Below are positions 1 through 10,385 of a DNA stretch of 64,000 bases, piece by piece. The position numbers were made by a program, and so were the translations under genes. This stretch comes from Semisulcospira habei (Eukaryota; Mollusca; Gastropoda; Semisulcospiridae). The notes under the pieces were generated by a model. That model saw nothing but the letters and a program-made list of their open reading frames with translations, did no database searches and had not been told where the DNA came from. The stretch covers positions 183,402,663-183,466,662 of the forward strand of contig BTPG01000001.1 of assembly GCA_036245525.1 (NCBI GenBank), read 5' to 3'. How positions within the stretch are numbered: the first letter of the stretch is position 1; each line of letters opens with the position of its first letter.

Positions 1-204
1 CACTACATCATCTTTGCCAAGACAATGACGTAGTGTCTGGAATTTCTACGGAAAGACAGACCTATCATTCCACTAAAACACCCATTGCAAAAAGCAATAT
101 GGACTACCCTCCAGGTGCCCCGCAGTCCACTTGATTATATCCAGGCCTCCCCACTCCAGTGGGGGGGGGGGGGGGATTATGAATATACTCACAATATACA
201 ATGG
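1..204. other. Window edge, no gene seen
   Basis: No coding potential recognised. A 15-bp poly-G run lies at 161-175. Confidence 0.5.
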
Positions 205-745
205 ACCTGCTGTATGGGTCACTCTCTAAAGCTGTGTACCAAAGTGTGACATTGACCACAAAAAAAATCAAATACCTCTAAATGTGTTTTTTTTCTCTCT
301 GTGTTTTCTTGTAAATAAAGATTTAAATCATCATTTAAAATTGTAAATTCGTCCAACGTAACGTTTGGAAGAATGAAGGAAACCAAATTCATTCGAGCTT
401 CGCGCTCTCTCTCCGAACCTCTTTCAAACTGACAAAGTGCACTACTAGCCTTCCGCTGACAACCGGAAGCTATTCATATGCAAATAGTTCGTGTGCTGTA
501 GGTTTTAAATCATAAAATGCAAAAATGATGAAGTTCAACGTCAGTAACAGCGAAAACAGGAAGCGATCGTCGACTACTATTTTAAAAACTTGAAAAAAGA
601 TCCGTATTTGTTTCATTCTCAGTTTAATCACGACCTACACGTTTCTAACACGTCTCCCAAGGTCTAAGGATAAAAATAGTTCTGTCTTCATACGTGTAGT
701 GAGAAGCGGTGTTTGTTGGTAACGTGTGGCGTTAAACCCAAATAA
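205..745. repeat. Dispersed repeat, copy inverted relative to 50985-51445
   Basis: This stretch is the reverse complement, with substitutions and small indels, of 50985-51545. Shared landmarks are the ATAAATGATTTAAATCATC-like stretch, the TTACGTTGGAC word, the gcgcgaagctcg/cgagcttcgcgc word and the ACCGGAAGCTATTCATATG block. No ORF of interest lies in it. It may be part of a large non-autonomous DNA transposon, but I could not define ends or a target duplication. Confidence 0.6.
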
Positions 746-875
746 GTAACTAACTAAACCTCTAACCATTGAAGTAACACGATAAAAATTGCGTCATGTC
801 TAGTTATGCTAACCTCGCTGCTGAACATACATTTGGCGCGAAGCACCGTATGTATGTATGTATGTGTGTGTGTGC

Positions 876-3800
876 TTACTTACTTACTTACTTATGCCTG
901 TCACCCCTACCCGGGTATAGGCCGTCGACGAGAGACCTCCAGCAACTCCTGTCCTGTGCTTTTCCTTCGATTCTACTCCAGTCTCTTGATGTCTGCTTGG
1001 AGGTCTCGACGCCAGGAGTTTCTCGGCCTACCTCTTTTCCTCTTTCCCTGGGGGTTCCATGACAATGCCTGCCTAGTGATACTGGAAGCTGGCTTTCTCA
1101 GACTGTGACCGATCCATCCCCATCTTCTTCGCCCAATTTCATTGTCTGCTGTTATCTGCTCTGTTCTCTCCCAGAGTCTGACGTTGCTGATCTTCTCTGG
1201 CAGTGGATTTTCAAAATTCTTCTAAGGCAACTGTTCATGAAGGTCTGTACTCTGTTGACTGTGGTTTTTGTCAATCTCCAAGTCTCTGCTCCATATAGGA
1301 GAACTGCTTTTACATTGGAGTTGAAAATCCGGATTTTGGTGTGTTGTGACAGCTCTCTGGAACTCCACACTTTTTTCAACTGGAGAAAGGCTTTACCGAT
1401 TCGTGCTCTGACATCTGCATCAGTGCTGCCTTTTTTGTCTATGATGCTCCCGAGATAGGTGAAGGACTCCACCTCCTCCAACGGGGTGCCAGCAAGCAAG
1501 ACTGGTTCTTCCCTGGTTGCGTTCAGCCTCATTGTCTTTGTTTTCTGTTTGTGAATGGTGAGGCCCACTTGGGACGAGATGTCAGCAAGCCTCGTGGTCT
1601 TGTCCTGCATTTGTTGATGAGTGTGGGACAGTAATGCCAAGTCGTCTGCAAAATCGAGGTCGTCAAGCTGTGTCAACAGTGTCCACTGTATTCCACTTCG
1701 TCTGTGCTCTGTGGTCATCTTCATGACCCAGTCTATGGCCAGTAGGAAGAGGAACGGAGACAGCAGACACCCCTGCCTGACACCAGTTCTGACCTGGAGC
1801 TCTCTGGTGAACTGCCCTTCGTGGATCACGCGACATGTCATGCCATCATAGCTGCTCTTGATCAGGCGGACGAGCTTTGTGGGTACACCGTAGTGTCGTA
1901 GGAGTTTCCACAGAGTCTCTCGGTCCACGCTGTCAAATGCTTTCTCATAATCCACAAAGTTGATGTACAGCGGGGAGCTCCACTCCAGAGACTGTTCCAC
2001 GATGATGCGGAGAGTGGCGATCTGGTCTGTACATGATCGGTTCTTCCTGAATCCTGCTTGCTGGTCTCTCAGCTGGGGGTCAACGGAGTTCTTCATTCTC
2101 TCTAGGATGATCCTGTTGAAGACCTTTCCTGGTACGGACAGCAAGGTGATTCCTCTGTAGTTGGAACACTTGCTGAGGTCGCCTTTCTTGGGAAGCTTGA
2201 TTAGGTACCCCTCCTTCCAGTCAGCTGGCATCACCTCCTCTTCCCAGATCTTTCCAAACAGTGGGTACAGCATCTCCACTGTTGTCTCTAGGTCTGCTTT
2301 CAGAGACTCCGCTGGGATGCCATCTGGCCCTGCTGCTTTGCCATTCTTCAAAAATGCCACTGCTTTTCTGATCTCTTCCCGGCTGGGTCTGTCACAGCTG
2401 ATGGGTAGGTCGGTCTCTGCCGGCTGGATGTCGGGGGGGTCGGATGGGCTAGGTCTGTTCAGTAACTCTTCAAAATACTCGGCCCATCTGTCGAGTTGGT
2501 CTGCTCTGTCTGCAATAGGCTTGCCTTCTTGGTCTTTTACTGGTCTTTCTGTATGGCCATACTTACCTGACAATCTTCTGGTAATGTCGTAGAGCTGTTT
2601 CATGTTGCCGCTGCCTGCTGCCTTTTCTGCCTCTGCTGCCAGGCTGTCTGTGTAGGCCCTCTTGTCTGCCCTGATACTCCTCTTCACCTCGCGGTTGGCT
2701 TCCGAGTATTCCCCCTGTGCCCTTACTTTGGCTGCTCTCGTGCGACTGTTGTTGACCGCTGCTTTCTTCTGCTTCCTCGCTTCTATCTTCTTCAAGGTCT
2801 GTGCCGACAGCCAGTCCTTGTGGTGTTGTTTCCTGAACCCTACAGTGTCTTTGCAGGTTGAGTTCAGCGCCTCTCTAACTGCCTTCCACTGCTGCTCTGT
2901 GGTGACCACCTCCTCTTCATTTACTAGCTCCTGTAGCGCTTGAAACCGGTTGGACAGCACCAGTTTGAACTCTTCTCTAACTCCAGTTTCTCTCAGGAGG
3001 CCTACATTATAGCGCTGTCTTCTTGTTGTCTCTGTGCGGCTTTTCTTTAGCTTGAGCTTCATTCTTAAGGTAAGCAGATGGTGGTCTGAGGCGACATCTG
3101 CTCCCCTCCTCACTCGAACATCTTGAAGGGATCTTCTAAATTTCTTGCTAATGCAGATATGGTCTATTTGGTTCTCTGAGACCCAAGTTGCTTTGTGTAT
3201 TCTTCTGTGTGGGAAGATGATGCCTCCAATGACAAGTCGGTTTAGAGCACAAAAGTCTACAAACCTCTCCCCGTTCTCACTCATCTCCGAGCCTAGTCCC
3301 TGTCTCCCCATCACCTCTTCGTATCCGGTGTTGTCCTCCCCTATTTTGGCATTAAAATCGCCCATGACGATGGTGATGTCTCGCTCCGCACATTTGTCCA
3401 CGGCACTCTGGAGTCGGTCGTAGAACTCTTGTTTCTCTTCCTCGTCACTGTCATTAGTGGGCGTATAACACTGGATGACGTTCAGCTTGAGCTTTTTCTT
3501 GGTTCTAAAGGCTGCTGTGATAATTCTTGGCTCAAGAGGTTCCCAGCCCATCAGCGCTCTCTGTGCCACTGGTGACAGCATGAGTGCTACTCCTTCTATA
3601 TGGGGGGCATTCTCCTCTTCATGACCTGAATACAGAATCATCTCCCCACTTAGCAGCCTTTTCTGGCCAGACTGCGTCCATCTGGCTTCACTGATACCTA
3701 GCAGGGAAAGGTTGTACTTTTGCATTTCCGCTGCTATCTGGGCGGCCTTGCCGCTCTGGTACATGGTCTTGACGTTCCATGTGCCCATGGTTGTGTCCCT

Positions 3801-4133
3801 GGATAGAGAGAGGCGGCTCGGTCCTGTGGCGTCCGAAGACTTCCGGCTTTCACCACAGGACGTCATAAGTCTTCTAGTAGAAGAACCTTCCTCCTCCAGG
3901 AAAGGAATTACTGTTAGTCTTTTTGTCGGCGTTTTTGTAGCTATTTCCTTTTTTGCAGGGTGGGGAAGCTACCCCCACGCCCAACCCCCTTACTAGGAGG
4001 ACCAGGGGTTTTCTGTCGGGGTCACCTTCCCTTAGACCATGTTGGTTCACGGCACCTTATTTCATTCGGTGCACCCCTCTCACGAGGGACCCCCTGGGGA
4101 CGCGCCTCAACGCCATATGGTCCCAGCGCGAGG
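876..4133 (-). mobile_element. Full-length RTE-type non-LTR retrotransposon (copy A)
   Basis: About 3.26 kb on the minus strand. Seen: flanked by the 12-bp direct repeat GTGTGTGTGTGC at 864-875 and 4134-4145. The 3' end is a short tandem tail (TAAG)n, read on + as tacttactta at 876-895. The 5' end CCTCGCGCTGGGACCATATG matches the 5' end of copy B at 34317. Short-motif tandem tails in place of poly-A are typical of the RTE clade. The single ORF encodes an AP endonuclease and a reverse transcriptase. The target site is a (GT)n microsatellite inside a dispersed repeat, so the repeat number makes the duplication length slightly uncertain. Clade call (RTE/BovB-like) is by motif recall, not by alignment. 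Confidence 0.85.
1152..3866 (-). pseudogene. RTE ORF: AP endonuclease-reverse transcriptase, lightly damaged
   Basis: 904-codon open frame. Endonuclease motifs: GTWNVKTM, LGISEARW, VMGDFNAKIG, NQIDHICIS and ASDHHLL. Reverse transcriptase motifs: LPKKGDLSKCSNYRGITLL, QAGFRKNRSCTDQI, VDYEKAFDSVDR, RTGVRQGCLLSPF, catalytic FADD and FTYLGSIIDKKG. Damage compared with the other copies: the upstream start codon is ATA (3942-3944) where copy B has ATG; a 15-nt in-frame deletion removes five residues after TWVS; one C is missing near 1200 (tctctggcagtgg against tctctggccagtgg), which frameshifts and truncates the C-terminal ~85 residues. The protein performs target-primed reverse transcription. It is the least damaged LINE in the window. 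Confidence 0.85.
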
Positions 4134-4740
4134 GTGTGTGTGTGCGTGTGTATGTAAAAAATAGAATCTCCGATATTTTTGTACACACAAGCTTGAAACT
4201 TGGTGAAATACTTTCTTAAAGGGGTGGCTAATAGAGCCTCGGAGCATATTGTAATTGAATATCTCATTTTAAGACATAAGCAACCGTTTATAGGAAGTCG
4301 GTTGACCCAGATTAGAGTCCGTAATTTTTTTTTCATATTTACTTGAACTTTTGTAAAAAGCTAGTTTGGATAAAGACATTGGATGAGTTCGTTAGCCAGC
4401 TTTGTATCCTTTCAACTTCTAAGTAAAAATTAATTCTTTTCAGAAAAGAATTAAAACAGTAAAAAAACTTGACTTCTAGAGAAAGTCGGACAGTGGCGGA
4501 GAGGTAAAAGAGGCAACTACGTCACCACGCAGACATTGACATAATACTCTAAATATGACGTAATTCTCTCTCTCCCTCTCACAAACATGCGCATGTCTAC
4601 AGGAGGAATAGATCCTCATGAGCCCTCCAGGCGCATGAGGATCTATGCCTCTTGGAGATGTTTGGAGCGCGCACGCACGCACATATCGACGTGCTTTCAG
4701 AAGAGCTTGCAAGTGACCCGTGTACTTAGTATATCATGTA
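4134..4740. repeat. Dispersed repeat family A, copy 1 (microsatellite-bearing)
   Basis: Shares long blocks with 48930-49680 and 49680-50110 in the same orientation and with 16600-17000 and 19460-19740 in the opposite one. Landmarks: caagcttgaaacttg, ggtggctaa.agagcctc.gagcat, acaaccgtttata..aagtcgg, gataaagacattggatg, gttcgttagccagctttgta and aggcatagatcctcatg. Family A also continues left of the RTE (about 745-875), so the LINE split this copy. A short imperfect inverted repeat around cctcatgagc/gcatgaggatc lies at 4609-4645. No protein recognised. Confidence 0.65.
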
Positions 4741-5216
4741 GCTAGGTAAGGTCTACCTGCTTTCACACAAATTATAGCAAGACTGAAATAGTACCGTGAA
4801 GTTTTGTCACCATTTTCTCAAGCCTATGAAGGAAAAGTGAAACTCGTATCACGTAAAAAATAAAATTAAACTATAAAAAAACACTAAAACTTGCGTCATG
4901 ACAAATAACGTTTGACAAATCAGTGACGCTTATGTCCTGCGCCCCTTATAGAACTCACCGACGCATTGGCAGATCTGCGAGACTTTTTCAATAGGAGATA
5001 ATTCAGCATCAGAATCAGGTCAAAGACAAAAGGTAGAGACCCTCGACAGGGTGGACATCTCTCATATAGAACGGACTTTGAGGGTTACGGTTCATCTCAT
5101 CTTGTTTAAATTTCTTACTTGATACTTTTCATACAGCTAGATTAAAGGGAGATATTGAATGAGTTCGTAATCCAGCATTGTACCTTCAACTTCTTGATTA
5201 ATAATTAATTAATTTT
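4741..5216. other. Non-coding, family A continuation
   Basis: Matches 50040-50420 in the same orientation (blocks tcatgacaaat.acgtttgacaaa, gacgc.tatg.cctgcgcccc, aggtagagaccct). No gene seen. Confidence 0.5.
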
Positions 5217-5670
5217 TGCATGTTTTGGAGCCACGTCATACTCCCATCAAACAGTCAGCCCTGGAAGAGGCTGTGTGGAAGAAAACAGACAGCCCTGGAA
5301 GAGGCTGTGTAGCAGACACCTTTGCGTGACTTTCCGATGAGTGACGTGAAACAACAAATTCGTCACTGTCTACACGGCGTCGTGGGATTATCCATGACGT
5401 GCAGTTTATAGTGACGTCATTTTGCTGCTATTCTTCTTCCTGTTGCTACACCAGCCCACAGAGTGTACTAATGGCGGGAAGTGCAGTGTGTCCGTCTTTA
5501 TTTATGTGCGCCGGTGTGTTCATGAGAGGCTGGGTTAGAGAGGAGGGAAATGGATGAGAAGGATAAGCTTAAAAATAGGATCAACTCTGAATGTTCCTAA
5601 AAGAAAAGCGCATGTGAGCTTCAAACAATACGATAGACTTTAGGATGAAATCCTCATCTTGTTATTTCTT
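5217..5670. repeat. Dispersed repeat family B, inverted partner of 18640-19060
   Basis: Reverse complement of 18640-19060 with moderate divergence. Shared blocks include actcccatcaaaca.tcag, cagccctggaagaggctgtg, cactaatggcgggaag-like and agaaggataagcttaaaaat. Inside it, cagccctggaagaggctgtg occurs twice (5262 and 5291), a local tandem duplication not present in the partner. No coding capacity recognised. Confidence 0.6.
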
Positions 5671-6029
5671 TCTGTGCGGAAATCAACGTTTTGACTTTGT
5701 CGTTCTTGTCTATTTTGGTTTCTTTGAAATACGAGAACGTTGAATACGGCATATACTCCACAATCGATTATTGCAAAACTCAGTTGCGTGTTGGAGATTA
5801 CAAGCTGCTTTTGGTTATCTTTGGTACCATACCACGTTTAAGACTTCAAAAGAGTGCTTGGCCAATGTATGACCTGGAATTAAGGGGAAGAGTTCGGTGG
5901 TTTCGCTCATTGGCACTGAACATACCGGCACTCAGCGAGTTACTTTCGATGATATCAACACCAGACATGCGTTTTTTTGCTGTACTAAGAATTTAGGTTT
6001 CACAACCATTACAATGCCCACAATTTATT
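5671..6029. other. No gene recognised
   Basis: One 101-codon ORF (5691-5996, +) has no recognisable motif and I do not call it a gene. Confidence 0.4.
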
Positions 6030-6054
6030 GGGGGGGGGGGGGGGGGGGGGGGGG
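6030..6054 (+). repeat. Poly-G run, 25 bp
   Basis: Uninterrupted G tract, seen directly. It is one of at least eight homopolymer G/C tracts of 15 bp or more in the window. Confidence 0.95.
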
Positions 6055-6359
6055 AGAGTAACACACATTTGACTTTTTACACAAGTAAGATTAAGTTGTC
6101 CAAATAATCACTTGATTATTTGCACAAGATGGGTAGGAAACCCGTTGGAAGCGGTCTTTGTGACATTAGAACCCTGTCCTAGGTTGCCGATATGCAAGTG
6201 GTGAGTTTACTAGTGAAACCACTTGCAGAACTCTATCCCATCAGCGAAAATGAGATTGCTGTAAATTTAACAGACAGCGATAATTAAAGAAGATGAGGAT
6301 TGTATCCTAATGTCTACCTATTGTTTTGAGCTTATGTTTTTTTCCTTGTTTTGTTTAGA

Positions 6360-6820
6360 AACATTCAGAGTTGTTACCTTGATTTTAAGCTTATCCTTCT
6401 GATTCATCTCTCTCCACCTTAACTCATCATACTCCCCCCCCCCCCCCCCCCCCCCCCGTTCCGCGCAGCAATGGCACATACAGACAGGCATCACGGCACT
6501 TTGTGCCAGTTTCATGTTCTTTTGGCTGGCGTAGCCACAGCCACTCCACAGAGTATAGAGGCTACGCTAAGTCTTTGGCCATTCTGAAGAAGAACAAGAC
6601 CGGATGCCACATAAGCACCTTTTCCACAACACGTTCGCAGACATCACAATAAAAATAGAGAGACGGCCTTCCTAATGAAATTGTCAGAAAGGGAAGCATT
6701 GCGTCAACTCGTACACATGTACCGGCATAACGCTAAAGTGCTGGTGCTTTGCGTCAGTTAGAAACATTGTATAACACTGATGCATTTGGCGCTTTTACAT
6801 GGCTGTCACTGTTTGATTCC
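6360..6820. repeat. Dispersed repeat related to 19190-19460
   Basis: Same orientation as 19190-19460. Shared blocks: ggctggcgtag.cacagcca, cacaa.acgttcgca.a.atca, cgtca.ttag.aacattgt and gtgcttttacatg. No ORF with recognisable domains. Confidence 0.55.
6434..6457 (+). repeat. Poly-C run, 24 bp
   Basis: Uninterrupted C tract inside a dispersed repeat. Confidence 0.95.
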
Positions 6821-6829
6821 TCTCCTTAA

Positions 6830-7552
6830 AGGCCCCGCCACACGTGCCGGTTGTGCCCCGATTTTGAAGCCGATTCCGATCCGATTGCGATTGGATGACG
6901 TCAATTATCCGATCCGGTCCCAATTGGCTGGGAATCGGGTGTCTAGAACCTGCTCTATTTTTCCGATCCGAATTGGCCCCAGTTGTAAGCTTCAACCAAT
7001 CAGAGCGCGTCTCGCAAAACATGTCATTTAAGTTTGCAAATGGCGGAACACGCCTGTTGTGATCAGTACCACCGCCGTTGCTGATGTTTCGCACGCCTCT
7101 TCCCGAATATGATGCAAAACTGCTGATAATGCAAGCACATCGTCATCACTGTCAAAACTAGCAGCCATTTTGCAGAACAGGTACGACTTTGATCTTCGGT
7201 TCAAACCGGTCGGCTAAACGAGTGTGGCAGTGCACACGTTTTTTTAGTCCGGCCTGATCACCTACCGATTCGAAACTGATCGGGAATCGAAGTACCCAAC
7301 GGAGAAAGAAACACGCTTAGAAAAGACGGGTACAACACAATTTATTAATATTTCGGGTAAATACCCTTTGTCAAAATAGACATTCCTTCTGCCAATGAAG
7401 ATAAGTAGCGGCTAATCTCTCTGTTTGTCTATTTCTAAGCGTGTTTCTTTCTCCATTGGGTACTTCTTTGCATATTACACACTTGGCAGTCACCTTTTTG
7501 GTCTGGATTGATCGGGAATTGGCCTCAAAACCGGGCATGTGTAGTGGGGCCT
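6830..7552. mobile_element. MITE, PIF/Harbinger type
   Basis: 723-bp element with imperfect terminal inverted repeats: left AGGCCCCGCCACACGTGCCG, right (reverse complement) AGGCCCCACTACACATGCCC. It is flanked by TAA on both sides (6827-6829 and 7553-7555), the trinucleotide target typical of PIF/Harbinger. No transposase is encoded, so it is non-autonomous. The interior repeats words such as CCGATCCG. It contains a second, nested foldback (7292-7463). Confidence 0.75.
7292..7463. mobile_element. Foldback element nested in the MITE
   Basis: Two ~31-bp inverted arms starting GTACCCAACGGAGAAAGAAA (left) and GTACCCAATGGAGAAAGAAA (reverse complement of right), one mismatch in that part, separated by about 110 bp. 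No convincing target duplication found. Confidence 0.6.
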
Positions 7553-8345
7553 TAAGGTTGTTGACTATACCTACATTTTTAAATTGAAAACTGCCGTTTA
7601 TAGGGTTTTTTGAGAGCCTTGTTGAGTCTGGAGGCTATTGCCACCCAGACAGACCCATGGTCCCGGGCATATTTGTAAGATAATGCTGTTTGCCCGAACT
7701 AAACCATGAGCAAAAACACGCAAAATAGCTGATTTCAGAACACCATTAAAAAATTTATCGAATAGTGTGTTAAAATGATAAAGAAACATTTAGGTCACTT
7801 CATATAGTATGTTAGTATTTTCTCATAAAAAAGTTTGTTCTGATAGTTGGAATTCTAAGTGCAATCTACAAAAGTGTATTTTGTAAACTTGCAAATTGCC
7901 CGGATGTTATCAATAACAAGTGTTACTGTTTGCAATGTTGGGCAATTGCTCAGGCCCTTTTTATTCGATAAAGGCGTATTTTAGGTCATATCCAGCACAT
8001 TGGTTGTGAAGAAAATATGGGATCCCGCACATAATTTGGCACTTTGAGTTGTTTGCGAGTGCGTATTCAATAAGGGATACAAGCGATGTCTGGCTTCCGG
8101 CAGATCATATCTCTGCCATTGCCGGTCCCAAGCCCGCATGAGAGAAAAGGTGGGAACGTGAACAACTACGCCAAACCTACAAGGAAAAACTACGCCAAAA
8201 CTGTTGTAAACTACGCCCAAACTACTAGTCCTCGATCACTATTAGTGCCAATGGGACAGTAAACTGGAACAAACAACAACGGCAGATCATTGTTGGATAT
8301 GGTATGAGAAAGTTTATAAGTAATTAAATGCACCTACCATCCCTT
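7553..8345. other. No gene recognised
   Basis: AT-rich, no coding motif on either strand. The short minus ORFs (7598-7789, 7981-8220) show no domain. Confidence 0.45.
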
Positions 8346-8349
8346 GGTA

Positions 8350-8425
8350 AATGAGGTAGTGCAGCAGTAAGATACTCTCTCGGCACGCAGGTAACCCGGG
8401 TTCAAGCCCTGTAAATGGCGATATT
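8350..8425 (+). repeat. Possible tRNA-derived SINE head
   Basis: Contains a B-box-like GGGTTCAAGCCC near 8398-8409 about 50 bp after an A-box-like GTGCAGCAGTAAG. No clover-leaf could be drawn with confidence, so this is a SINE relic at best, not a tRNA gene. Confidence 0.3.
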
Positions 8426-9320
8426 TTTTATTTCCTGCTCACATTTGAAACCCACACAGTTTCTACTTCGCTAAATGAAACACACACACACAAAAAACAC
8501 AAACCAAAGCAAAAAAAAAAACCAAAAAAAAAAAAACGCGTGGTATTTTTAAAGAAAAATTTTAAATATGTGATTATTATCACTTTGGTAATGTGGATGT
8601 TAAACCATGAACCAAGCAGATTCAGTCGTGGATAAAAATGCACACTGGTTACCTCAGTAATTTGTTCATTCATTCTTTCAGCCAGGCATTGTGTGAGCAT
8701 GTTTTACATTACATGTTTATGATGTTTACATTCATTCAATCCTTTACAGATTCAATGATGAAAAAGCACACCAAAGAGTGTTGTCACAGATTGTTTTTTT
8801 TTTTTAATTTTCTTTTTAAATTTTTACTGGCATCATCTACAAACTTTAATTGATGTGAATTTGTTGGTAATATACCTACTGCAAGCAATGCTACACGCTC
8901 CTTTGGTGTCTCCGTGAAAGCAGGTCGATGAACATCTCTGGTTGAAAGATGTTTGTGAACAGATTGGTAGTGGATGCACATATCTCTCTAGCTGAATCTC
9001 AGTTTCCCAGCAGTTTTTGGTTACAAATTATAAGGAAACAAAACAAATGTCACATGTTTCAATATGCCCTGTTATGTTTACACATGATCATTGTGAGTAA
9101 AGAATAATATCTCTGTGTTTATTTTCAAAACAAATGCTGTACTTGCAGACATTCATTTAAAGTATACAGTCAAGTCTGTTGAAAGCATATTAGGCTACAA
9201 TGAAATTAGGCACCTATACAAAAGAAACTACCTCAAATACAAAACGTTAAACGTTTAGGGCTTAACATCTTTTGTCCATAAATGGTGATTTCAAAGATGG
9301 GTCACAGAAAAAGGGTATGA
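8426..9320. other. No gene recognised
   Basis: A/T-rich with poly-A and poly-T tracts (8511-8536, 8793-8803). Nothing coding seen. Confidence 0.45.
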
Positions 9321-9324
9321 ACAA

Positions 9325-9412
9325 ATTTTGACCCCAGCTGGATTCAAACCCAGGACCTTTGGGATGAGAGTCAAACACACTACCACCGAGCCACCCAGCT
9401 CCCTCTCAAAAT
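9325..9412 (-). repeat. tRNA-like SINE head, minus strand
   Basis: On the minus strand: A-box-like TGGCTCGGTGGTAG and B-box-like GGTTTGAATCC with tRNA-like spacing, preceded by GAGCTGGG. Pol III promoter of this kind drives SINEs. The body after the head, and tail and target duplication, were not delimited. Confidence 0.45.
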
Positions 9413-10385
9413 ACAGCTTTATTGCGGAACATAGTCTGCACCATGCCGGCCCGTAATCCAAGCAATACCAATGCTGCTCTTCAAAAACTCAACATGGTGC
9501 AGGCTATCGTGTCACAACTGATTGCACATTGCATAGCACCCACCACATACCCCCTGGTACTGTGCACAATGTTGGCTTCAGTTTTACTTTGTTTATTTAA
9601 TTTTGGACCCGCTGGGGGCACTTAAAAAATCACAAAAGAACTTGCATGAATGTGCTCAAAAATTAAATATTACCCTTATTACTACACTGTACAAATGTTC
9701 CTTAGACAGCACAAATGCTTGTATGGACACAGATCATGGTCAGGTCATTCTGTTTGCTGGTGTGTGTCATGTACAGTACATCTGGAAAACTTGTTTTGAT
9801 ACGATAAGTAAAGCCACACAGCTGAAAGTCAAAGATTGACAGTGGAAGAAAAAAAACAAAAAACAAAAAAAACACAAAGTACAGTACATATCATATGCCT
9901 ATGATCAGTTATCACCCAACCACTTAAATCTGCTGTGACAGCTGGAGGGTAATGCAAGAACTGCATGGTCAACTCACTCTTGAGAAGTATTGCGTTTTTC
10001 ATTGAGCAAGTCCACATTTGGCACAACATTTTGAGCTGAGGGTTTAATAACATACAGATACCCCTCGCGTTTCTATATTTCGGCACATCCCCTCTTCAGA
10101 AAGGACCCATGGGTTTTATACTCCGAGGCCAATGACCATTTTTGGAATGAACCCTGTATATCATTTAGGATCATGCAAAGCGGAGCAGTGATAAGTTTTC
10201 TCCTTGTCTCACACCGATGCTGCACTGTTTCCTACCCCATAAGAGTCAGCTGTGGAGTACATATTATGACTGATGTATGCCAGTATTTAGGAACTTGTCA
10301 CAAAAAAGACCTGTTCATATGATGAAATGTCTTCGAAAAATGAACACATTGGCAGTAAAGGGGTTTTCCCTGGATAATCAGAAAC
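9413..10385. other. No gene recognised
   Basis: Short ORFs only, no domain. Confidence 0.4.

Noticed and set aside
1105..3996. Plus-strand ORFs across RTE copy A
   Set aside because: Shadows of the minus-strand endonuclease-reverse transcriptase; no motifs in these frames.
9325..9412. tRNA gene
   Set aside because: Boxes A and B are present but the acceptor and other stems do not pair; treated as a SINE head.
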